From contig NC_088316.1 of assembly GCF_910592395.1 (NCBI RefSeq), positions 12,092,001 through 12,156,000 on the forward strand: DNA of 64,000 bases, in the 5' to 3' direction. Of this stretch, positions 27,101-39,100 are shown one piece after another; the first letter of the stretch is position 1; the number at the start of each line of letters is the position of its first letter. The notes beneath the pieces were generated by a model. It did no database searches and was not told where the DNA came from. It saw nothing but the letters and a program-made list of their open reading frames with translations. The translations under genes and the position numbers were made by a program. Origin of the DNA: Lineus longissimus. Its lineage: Eukaryota; Nemertea; Pilidiophora; Heteronemertea; Lineidae.

Positions 27101-30100
27101 CAATGCTTTCATCATTCCAAACTTCTCCTCCTCTGACTTTTACAGGGGTACAGTCATGGCAATCAAAACCCAAATACTGAGACCAAATGCCTGTTGACTG
27201 TGCTTTAAGAGAGACTGGCGCCATGCCTAGTCTCTCTTAAAGCACAGTCAACAGACACCAACCCCCTCAGACTCAGAAACCACAAACGCCCAACCCTTCC
27301 TGCTACCTTAATACTTCTGGATTACTACGATAGAAATAATGCGTAGTTCGTCGTCCGTAGGGATTGCGAAACCTGCTAAAAGCGAACGAGTACTTTCAAA
27401 ACACGTTATCACTTTTTTTTTCTTTAAGTTTTTTATCAGAAGTTCTTGCATGTCCAAGTGATCCTACTGTACTTCACGTACTATACATTTGACCAAATAT
27501 CTAAGAGGTGCCCAATATCAAAAATAGATATTTGCCAATATTCATGTTTTGGTTATCATCGTCAATTTGTCAATCAAATCAAATAATAAAACATTTACGA
27601 AAATTCTCGTGACTTCATTGTATAACATGTAAGTGAATGTACGCATACAGATACAATTCAAAGGCATCAATTCGTAACGTATCAGACTCTTTCCAAAAAA
27701 TAAAATCTTTGCACAAATTACGACGCAACATACAAGTTATCACTCAAATGAGTGGGTTATATAAATTGGACTTCGCCAGCTTATGATCATGATTTCCCAC
27801 AGCCTCCTTGCGCAGGACCGGGAGCCAATTTTGAAAGCAAGGTTCCTTTCCTGCTTGAATTGGCCGTAAATGCCCCCGAATATCCTATGCTAGGCTATTT
27901 CATTTTTATACGTTTTTGAGGCCCTCCGGTCACTAGATAGCTTGTGACATAGTTGAAATGAGTCATTAAATGATCGAAGTTGGTGTAATTTTATTTTTAA
28001 ATGACACCAACTTTTGAAATTTTATCCCGAAAGTGAGCAAGAATCTGTGGTCGCGGCCATTTTCAGCCTGATTACATGTAAACTACGCAATCGCAATGTA
28101 CAATGTACATTGATTTCACAACAATGTACATTGACGTCACGACATATACTGGCAGAGAGAATAATGCTTGGACATCATATGTGCTTTGGAGAATGGGTTT
28201 CTCTTTGGCCGATGTTGGACTGCTTTTAGAGGATGCCATTAAAGTGCTTTTGGCTTCACAACATGCATATTACTCACTAGTTTCGCCTTCTGTGCCACCA
28301 TCTGTGCCGCCATCTGTGCCACTATCACCACCGCCGCACTCATTGGAATTACAAGCCTTGTAACAGTTGTTTTTCATGTAGTCGCCCTGCTCGCATTGGC
28401 CAGACTTCGCCCACATCTCGCAGTCCTCGTGTTTATTGACACATGGGTCTAAAAAGAATGGTGTCGATTCAAATTATTAAATGTGTATCTATTAAAGTGC
28501 GGCCGCAATATATACTCACCGGCAATCGTTGTGGCTGGTGAAACTGAGGGCGAAAAGAACTGAAAGGAGTGCCTTTGACCCCTTTAAAATCTATTGACAA
28601 AATATTTTGGAGAATATAAAGGATAACTTGTCTTTTTAACTTATCCTTTTTTACGTGTTATCAATCTCAACCTATAGATGGCTGTCTTTTTTTACCGTGG
28701 CCTTTTTTACCTGTAGCTTCTTTATGTACCTGTAGCTTTTGTTTACCTGTACCCTTTTTTACCTGTATTTATTTCCTGTAGCCTTTTTTCCTGGACCTTT
28801 TTTACCTTGACCTTTTCTTACGTGGCCTTTTTACCTTTCTGCCATTGCGGCCCGTACCGATAATTTGAACCTCCATCGGGATAAGGATATCACCGTATAT
28901 GTATCAAGGGTGAACGAAGGAACAGATAAAAAAAAACAAAATTGCCATTGCCTCACCAGACATCGCTCAAAGGAGCTACTAGTCTGCCTAATCCCATCGA
29001 AATTCCCCGATTCTACTATGCCATGGGTCGGATGAGTTTGCCTGGAGCCCAAGGGTAGAGTGAGAATTGCATGTGACATTACAACATCCCGAATTGGCGA
29101 CAATTCGCAAAACGGGATCATTAAAAATCACACTATGATCAACCCAGTAAAATCAAGCTTCAATGGCAATAGTACGTACTCTAGCTGATGTCAAATTGAG
29201 AGTGTCATCCAGATCAGGATTCGAACCCATGACCTATCACTTACCAGTAAGATCGACGTCGCCTCCACACTCCTTGTTGTGGCACGCCTTATTACAGTGA
29301 TGCTCCATCCAGACCTGGTTGTTCTTACATTCCCCACGTGACGCCCAATCAGCACACGATGCATCCGGACTGATGTTATCACATTTAGCTAGAAGATGGA
29401 TCGAAATCATCATCAGTTTATTTTGTGACGAGTAGAAATTTATTTCTCGTGAGACTTTTCTGACGAGGATGCGTTAACCATTACTGCTGGAGATGTGGGC
29501 GAACTTATAATATTATACTACTACATATTATTTGTTTAGACGCAATTAAGCCGGGTTTGGTGCGTCTGTTTACATAAACCTATACACGTAGGTCTTTTCA
29601 CCGGCGCCCTTCAACCGACTTTATAGCGTTGCTAGATCAGGACAGGCTGTTACATCGTCGTCGTCATCATACTGACGACTATGTGCAGTGATCTATTGGA
29701 TAATTCAAGCGATACTTACGCCATCCTGGATCTTCAACAACTGAAAGAATATAAAGTTTAAAAGTATTAGTCAAGAATGAATTAAAAACAATCTGCCAGA
29801 AATTTCCACAGATGTTTTTGGAAGTCGAGCTTAAACGTTGATGAAATGCGCATTTCGCGCGCCGGATGCATGAATAAAAGAGATACGTTCAGTGACTCCA
29901 CTAATCTCCCCGGATTATCTTCAGTGGTGTCAGAATTAGTTAAAACGTCTTCTCATAAGATGTAATTTTAAGCACATCCAATGTACATGTATTTTCGACC
30001 AATTCGTCACTTCACGGACGTTTGTTGACCACCGTCCACAAAAACAAAGTTCTCCAGATCGGTTACGATGAATTTCCGACTCCGACTTAACAGCGACACT

Positions 30101-33100
30101 ACAATGTATTGGAGCCACCTCGAGACCGTTTCAATTGAACTACATGTACTTTGACACAGATGAACCACCGTCACTTGTATAAGAATATCCGAACATGAGT
30201 TGGAAGTGTGCATGCAGAAACGCCTCAATAGTGAAGTCGTATTGCAAATCGGGAGCGGCTGCCCTCGACTTAAAACACGACTTCATTATTTACGATTTAT
30301 GCGTAGTTCCGGATCGGAAGTTCAAATATTGATATGGATACAGATTTAGGAATGTTCATCATAACAGTATATATCAAACATTTGAATGTAATTCAGTCTC
30401 AAAGCTGAATAGCAGTTGGAAATACATATTTGCCTCTCTCTTTGTGTAATGCCTTCTCTGAGGCGGCGAGAACCAGACTAATACAATCAAGTATAAGTGA
30501 CAATTATTGGTCAAAAATTTGTTATGTGTATGTAGCAACCTCTGACCTGAATACTCTCTTCTGAGAGACGCTAATTGATGTAGCTTGATCCGTTCTTACA
30601 CATTCATGGCAGCACTACACTTCTCTTTTCCATGAAAAGTCTAAAGTAGATTACGGAGAACCGGTCAATTTTTCTCAAACTTGAATGGCACTTAATCATA
30701 AGAGAGCGTGGTGATCATCGCCGCCTTATCCTTTTTCAGCCTTACCTCGTTCTCCTGGCTTGCACTTCCCACAGGTCAACCGACAGTTTTGCTCCATCCA
30801 CGATGGGTTGTTCTCGCATTCGCCTTTGGCGTTCCAGAAGTCACACATGTACTTCCCGGAGGTATCGGCACAGATCTTGTCTGGAGAAAAAATGTGGTGA
30901 TTTACGTACAAGTGAAGTGTAGTTAACATACGGCACACTTGTTGTGTCTATAGTTATCTGTTGTTAAGCATTGTTAAGGATACCACCATTTTGGCTAGAA
31001 CTTGAAATCCTAAAGCATTTAGAACTCATGTTTTTAATCGGACTTTCAATTAATTTTTAAGGAGCTTTCATAGCATTTCAAGTTCTAACCAAAAGGGTAG
31101 TGCCTATTGTCGACCCTCGATAGACGGTATGCTTTACATGACTTGTTGGCTCACCGTAGGGGAGTCTTTACAATACCGCAGTGTCCGTCGTCCGTCGTCG
31201 TCTGTCGTCGTCCGTCGTCGTCGTCGTATCCTGTTTCAAAAACAGTGGCACGTTTCTTAACCGCTAAGCCTATGAACTTGTAACTTTGTACACAGGACTC
31301 CCTTGGTCAGATGACCTGTGACACTAAATTTCGGTCCGATCTGATTCTTAATTTGGCCACCAGGGGGCCGAATGTAGATATCTAAAAAGTGTGATATCTC
31401 GCTTATTAATGACTTGTTTGGAATAAAATTTTTGTGGTAGGTACTCATAGCAAGGATACATCATATATCATACGGGTTTTTAATTTGACCTACTTTTCAA
31501 GGTCACAGAGGTCAAATGGCGTAAATTGGCTGTTTCAGTGTAACTATGGCACGTTTTTCAACCTCCACAGCTATGAACTTGAAACTTAATACATATAACC
31601 CCCTATACCAGATAACCTCTGGTGCTGAATTTCAGTCTGATCTGATTCTCAACTTGGCCACCAGGGGGCCGAATGTGGATACCTAAAAAGTGTGATAATT
31701 CGCTTATCAATAACTTGTTTTCAATAAAACTTTCGTGGTGGGTACTCATAGCAAGGATACATCATATATCGTACAATTTTTTAATTTGACCTACTTTTCA
31801 AGGTTGCAGAGGTCAAATGGCATAAATTGGCTGTTTCAGCGTAACTATGGCACGTTTCTCAACCGCCACAGCTATGAACTTGAAACTTGGTACATATAAC
31901 CCCCTATATCAGATAACCTCCTGTGCTGAATATCGGTCCGATCTGATTCTCAATTTGGCCACCAGGGGGTCGAATGTGGATATCTAAAAAGTGTGATATC
32001 TCGCTTATTGATGACTTGTTTTCGGTAAAACTTTTGTGGTAGGTACTCATAGCAAGGATACATCATATATCATATGGGTTTATAATTTGACCTACTTGTT
32101 GAGGTCACAGAGGTCACAACGCAGACACAGATATGGCCGAAATTGCATGTTTTGTGTTTTTCGTGTTGTGGCAATCCAAAGGTCGTGAGTTCAAACCCCG
32201 GTCAGGGACGGCCAAAAATATTTTTTTATTTTATTATTTTTTATCTTTTCCCTTTTGTCTTTTCTGACTTGTATCTTACATTTTCTTGATTTTTGGCTCA
32301 CTGTAGGGGAGTCTTATGTAATACCGCAGTGTCCGTCGTCCGTCGTCGTCGTCCGTCGTCGTATCCTATTTAAAAAACAGTGGCACGTTTCTTAACCGCT
32401 AGGGCTATGAACTTAAAACTTTGTACACAGCACCCCCTAGGTCAGGTGACCTCTGACACTGAATTTCGGTCCGATCTGATTCTCAACTTGGCCACCAGGG
32501 GGCCAAATGTCGATATCTAAAAAGTGTGATATCTCGCTTATTAGTGACTTGTTTTCGATGAAACTTGTGTTGTAGGTACTCATAGCAAATATACATCTTA
32601 TATCATACGGGTTTTTAATTTGACCTACTTTTCAAGTTCACAGAGGTCATATGGCGTAAATTGGCCGTTAGAGTGTAAACTATGGCACGTTTCTTAACCA
32701 CTAAAGCTATGAACTTGAAACTTGGTACATATAACCCCCTATATCACATAGCCTCTGGTGCTGAATTTCAGTTTGATCTGATTCTCAACTTTGCCACCAG
32801 GGGGCAAAAAGTGGATATCTAAAGTGTGATATCTCGCTTATAAGTGACTTGTTTTCGATAAAATTTTTATGGTAGGTACTCTTAGGAACAATACATCACA
32901 TGTCTTACGGGTTTTCAATTTGACCTACTTTTCAAGGTCATAGAGGTCATATGGTGTAAATTGGCCGTTGGAGTGTAAACTATGGCACGTTTCTTAACCA
33001 GTAAAGCTATGAACTTGAAACTTGGTGCATATAACCCCCTACATCAGATAACCTTTGATGCCGAATTTTGGCCTGATCTGATTCTTTATTCGGCCACCAG

Positions 33101-36100
33101 GGGGCCATAATGGAAAAAGGAAGAAGTGCAATATCTTGCTTATTTGAGTGAATTGTTTTCGATAAAATTTTTATGGCAGGGACTTCTAGCAAGGATACAC
33201 CACATGTCCTACGATTTTTGGATTTGACCTCCTTTTCTAGGTCACAGAGGTCAAATGGCGTAAATTGGCCATTAGAGTGTAACTATGGCACGTTCTTAAC
33301 TGCTGAAGCTATGAACTTGAAAGTTGGTACATGTAACCCCCTACATCAGATAATCTCTGACACCGAATTTTGGCCTCATCTGATTCTTGATTTGGCCACC
33401 AGGGGGTCAAAACTGAAAAAGTAGGACGTGCAATATCTTGCTTATTAATGACTTTTTTTCGATGAATTTTTTATTGCAGGGACTCTTAGCAATCACACGA
33501 TATTGATCTTGTTGATGTCATAGACAATTATTGGTTGGATCATAAATTTATATATACTGCCCTGTCTTATTACTTGACATCAATACACATCTAAAAAAAG
33601 TCTTCATGCCTGATTGTGTTCACCATATTCACCTCTAAACTAAGCATGATCCTGCCTACTAAAAGATGTATACGGTGAGCACAATGGCCCCTGGCCGTTT
33701 CATTGTGTCTATCATAGAGCTATCATGTCATGTAAAGCATGTACCGTAAGTTAACTACAACCACACTTGACAATTCCGAATATCAGTTTTGATAAATGTT
33801 TATTTCCCTTCACTCGTTACACTTCTCGATTAAACCAGACACGATGATTTGTTGTGTAGTGTTGCTTCAAAACTCGGCATGCTCCAGCCTCGTTTTGGGC
33901 TGTCGCAGAACGGGGACTCACTTTGTCCGCACGGTGGACCGTTATAACGGAACATCCCCCTCTCTCAGAAAAAGTATTGAAACAGTTTTTAGTTTACTTA
34001 CGTTTCATGCTCTGCATGACATTATATGTAAATGGTTACCTGCAGTTAACATATCATATGATTTACACGACTTCGTGTGTCTACATTACCAAGTTAACAA
34101 CCGGCCTGATTTACTGGACTTTGCATACATGTAATTACCTGTTGTTTTATTATGAGATGGCCGGTTTTATACGACTTCGCCGTGCCTGCAGATACCTATA
34201 ATTAACAGAAGCCCCCATAATTGTAGTTACCTGTCGTTAAGAGATGGCATGATTTACAAGACTTGGCACAGTTGTACTTCATGAAACCAGCATTGCTGTC
34301 GCATTCACCAGACTGCACCCATTTTATGCATTTATCTTCTTCCTGCAGGTCGCGGCAATCTGAAAATTAAAACACGTGTATACTGAAACGTATTCAGGCA
34401 CCATCATGATCTGATCAGCAAAGAAGGATTCTGAATAATAATAGTAATAATAATGTTTGTTATACTTACTGTGTCGACGCTATTGCACGTAATGTAGGCC
34501 TTTTGTACAGGCACCTCTCAACCGGGTAAATAGCATCGGCACAGTATATAGCACTCATCCGTACGATTTGCTGTTAAAGAGCTACAGCGTCACATGTTTT
34601 TAAAAAGTGTCTGGATCCTCGATCGCCGTTATGTCCATTGGTGATTTGATTCAGAGTCGTTTAGAACAATGGAAAACTGCGATCACCGAAGATTGTTCTT
34701 GTCCTTTTCACGGCATGTTTCCCTGAGGTTTCATCCATTGAACGCGTGTGACGAGGGCAATCCAAATGTTTCACAAGAAATTCTAGGTGCCCTCCCATGC
34801 AAGATCTTATGAGTCAGATTGATAATTTTGATAAAGTGTGGAAGAGGCTATGATCGTCATTAGCATAGAGATGGCGCATAATCTAGGGAGTTATCGCAAA
34901 TCCTCGAAACGTCAACACGAACGCATATCTCATTGTTTGACCTCCTTATAACGCAGTTGAACAATTTGATAGGCGTTCACGTGGACGTATCGGAGAACCC
35001 GGAGAGAATACCAGCTGACATTTCATTTTCGGTGAACCAGTGCAAGTTATGTTTACCAGACTCCTGCATTACTAGGTTCAAATAATTTGCAAACTTACTT
35101 GCGGCCAGGTCTTCTGGTTGGCCACACCTGTTGCAGGAGCTAGCACACATCATGATGTTAAATCCCGTGTTGAAATCACAGCTTCCTTGGTCAGCCCAGT
35201 AGTTGCATGCATCAGCGCGGTTGTACATTAGCTCGTACATATTGTCGCAGTCACCTAAAAAAGCGAAAACACGCTATCTTGAGTATTGGACCATGGGTCA
35301 TATACAACTATTAAGCCATTCAACAACAATGGTTACATGTATTTCTGTCGGAAATATCGAATTAATTAGTGTGTAGTGTTACCTCAAGTATCTTACTATA
35401 AAATGTAATTAATTCCATGGGCTCTAAAACGATGTCACGTACCTCTTACGCCGTAATCACAGCTGTTACATGATTTCTTGCATTGCTTGAGTACCTTGGT
35501 TGGGTCTGTTTGACACCCTCCCTCGTATGCCAGCTTGTCACATTCAAAGTCGTCCAACTCATTCTCGCATTGACCTGTTGGCGATAAAAAGAGGGGAGTG
35601 TACACCGTTACTGTAACTGAACAGGGTGCTTGAAGGAGGAATGGACAAAAGTCTTTTGAAGTAATGATATGAAGTGAGTTTTCACAATCAGCGTTGATAC
35701 TATTCAACTTGGCGTTTCAAATGGTGCCACCATTCTTCTTCAGGTGTCTGACCGCTCGGTGTCGTAGTGGCCAAACTTGTCCCACTCATGACTCAGTCTG
35801 TAGCACCCCTCGTCTCCATTCATATTCACGATAAGATGACCATTTCGTAGATCTATTCATAGTGTAGTGTTCCCCTGCTATCTGAAGTTGAAGTTCTGTC
35901 GTGGTCAACGGTAAGATGAGTGACTCGGCAGACCCTATTATACAGAGGGCGAATTCAATTTGAAAGACCATTTTGGGTTTGAATTAAGAATTTAACAAAG
36001 AACGGGACCGAGATCATGGTCTCACCAGTTCTTTGTTGACTTGTTAATCATGAGCCATTAGTTTCTAAAGGAGTACGCGAAAAGAAAAGAGTATGATACT

Positions 36101-39100
36101 GCAAAAACCTTGCAGTAGGCCTACCGCTGAATATCATCGCGCTCCCAATGGCGTGGAGTGTAAAATGGGTCGCGCAAGTTGGCAGAGTGCGTCGGCTGAT
36201 CGAGTTTTCCAAGTAAGAAAAGTACAATTCAGAAACAAACGTACCCTTCCCGAATCCGCATGAGTTGCACGAGGCAGCACAGTTCTTCCGCATCCAGAAA
36301 GCTTTGGTAAGATCGTCATCAACGCACTGTCCGTCTCGTGACCATTTTAAACACTCTTCCTCTTTCGGGTGATCATTCTCACATTTGCCTAAAAAAAGTG
36401 AAAGTATAAGAATTACACAAATGTATGTCAGGAACAATAGTCTCACAGCTAAGCTGCCCATGGCCAGCAGAAAATTACAAAAATATTTTTCTGTACACTG
36501 CATGTATATATAGAAATGAATTTTCTTTCTGAATATTCAAAATGATCGTTGCAGGCTCCAGATCCAGCATTTCTTGTTGTCCCAACGGCTAGATAGGCTG
36601 GAAGGCGCGACCTGCAACCTCCAGTGCCAGACACCGTGGCGGTCATTTTGATTTTCACACTGTCTCTTTTAGTGTTTCCGTTTCGTTATCTAACGAGCCG
36701 CTATGGCGATTGGTCACACGTTCTTGTGGCTTTTTGGATGCGAATTAAGGACAAGTCCCTTTCCAATTCAGTGTCGACGTTTGAACCGAAAAAATGTCCA
36801 CCATATGGCGACCATCTTGGAAGTTCGTTTGAGCACAATATCATCAAAAACAGTTTGGACAATTGATCTTTATTTGTAATCACAACTATCTTAGAATTTC
36901 GTTTGAGCTCGATATCATAAAAACAGTTTAGAAGATTTATTTTATTATTTTGTTATCACAAACACATAATACCCACGAATTTTTAGGTGATTGAAAAGCT
37001 CACCTCTGGTGATGTAACCACATACTTTACAGGAGTCTGAGCACTTGTTCTTCATCCATTCCGGGTTTGCCTCACATTCGCCTCTCTCAGCCCAATCATC
37101 ACAGGAGTAGTCAAATTCCATGTTCAGGCATTTACCTGCAACAAAATCGAATCATGAGTACGTAAGTTGTAAAGGGAACTAACATTCTGAACCATCAGGA
37201 AGTCCGGTTCGGCGGAGTGGATCCAAAACCTTAGGATCAAGATGGGAACTTATTAGTGGGCGTGATTGGCACTGGATTATGACCAGGGAGTCGATGTGTG
37301 GTATTACGGGAGATTGCCTTTAGAAGTGAACTGACAATTCAACGTTGTTTATTTGATACAATAATACTAATAAACAGTTCAATGAAAAATGTCACTGGGG
37401 AAACTGCGGAGTTCGTATATCTTGCAAGCCGCCCGGCGTGACGTCTTCACCAGGGAAAAAGTACCGAGCCGAATGTCAAACATGAAAGAAAACCATACTT
37501 CTTCACTTCCCTTTAATGGGGTGAAAACGAGATTCGGCGTGATCCTTTTTGATACTGAAAAGCAACTATACCGAATTCAACCACCAGCACTATACGCAGC
37601 TTCGCAAAATATGGGGATAGCAAAATAATGAAGTATTTCCTCACCCCAGTCACTCTTGCATGTTCCACATGATTTCTTGCACTGCCTTTTCATCCAAGAT
37701 GGGTATTTGTCACAATCTCCCGCAGCGGCCCATGCGTCACATTTGGCATCATCGAAATACAGGTTGAAGCATTCACCTATTCGTTGAAAGAAACACTAAA
37801 GATGTTGAAAAAGACCTGTCTGGTTAAAATAACAGATTTTTCGTTCTGAATGTTTCATCGGAATGGATCATTTTAACACCTCCGAATTAGAATATCTCAC
37901 CTCAGGATTATAATGTACATTGTACATTGAGTTTAGATGTGGAATGTTTCGAAAAGATTTTTCAAATATCGGGCCTAATTCGTAATCGAAAGGAACTGTT
38001 TGGGTGATGTCATTTCAACACTTAACGTGTTGTAGAAAACGTGACATATTAAATTAGATTCAGCTTTTTGACGAGACATATTGGTCCACACCTGGCTTTC
38101 CCTTGATGAGATCGTCCATACCATACATCGCACACCTGTTACAGGCCTTCCTGCACTTGAAGTTCATGAAGCCATAGTCCCTGTCGCAGTCTCCCTTGTG
38201 GGCTCTCTCGTAGCACTCGGCCTCGTCGTGGTGCTCGTTAATGCAGTGGGAATCAAAATAGGCTGAAAGCAGCAGTGTCAGGTTAAAGTTAAGAGTTCAA
38301 TTCTCATTTAGCGCTTTTGCATGGACGTGTCCTTATAATACTACTCATAGCGCTTTGACATCAAAGAATCGTTCGGGGGGAGGGGTGCTACAGAGCAGAT
38401 GAAGCTGCTAAGCGATCAATTAAGCCTCACACAGATAAGAACTTAGTGTCTCGGAAGGAGTCCGGCACTCGAACCACCACCAGGCCACCGCGCTTCCCAA
38501 GCATCTTAGTTTGGGGAGTAGGAAGGAGCCAGAGGTCTTCTTCACATAACTGATAGGCCCTACCAGGTCTTCTTTGACTTTGTTATTGGCATATTCATTA
38601 GGAACGCACCTGCGGTATCTTTAGATATTTTGATGAGTAAGCGGAGGGGCGCATGTCTGGAGAAGGCAGGTGTTTTGAAATAGTTTGGAAGGGTTTCAAG
38701 ATAAGCTGAAATCGTTTCACCCACGAATAGTATTAAAAGAGTTCTTATGTCAAGGTACAATACTTACATTTTGGTGTAACACACTTGCATTCCTTATTGA
38801 CGAATCCACCTTTGCAATCAATTTTGGGACATTTTTCTGAAAGCATGGAGCGTGATTGAAAAAGATGTCGCGCAGTAAGTTGATGTTATTAAGACGACCA
38901 AATGAGGTTTATTTCGAGTGGATCGTAACCTCAAAACACAGCCAAAATTAAGGAACGTGGACGACCTATGCGGCTTCTAGCGTTAAGCCACATTGAAACA
39001 TGTTAGGGTGCTTTCGATCGCGCAACTGTCACATCGGAGTGAGAATAAATGATACGTTGAAGACCATTAAATATGTCTAACTAAGGTTTGTACACCTGTC

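Noticed and set aside
29205-29245. tRNA gene suggested by GGGTTCGAATCC on the minus strand
   Set aside because: No cloverleaf can be drawn around it; at most a B-box remnant in an intron.
36048-36503. 151-codon minus-strand frame
   Set aside because: It is ShKT exon 13 of the astacin gene with read-through into both introns, not a separate gene.
21779-38262. ShKT domains as a venom potassium-channel toxin
   Set aside because: They are modules of a large secreted protease; ShKT domains are widespread outside venoms and nothing here shows a free toxin peptide.
38345-38490. Possible tRNA-derived SINE on the minus strand (GGTTCGAGTGCC)
   Set aside because: The B-box match has an altered last base and no A box at the right distance; too weak to call.
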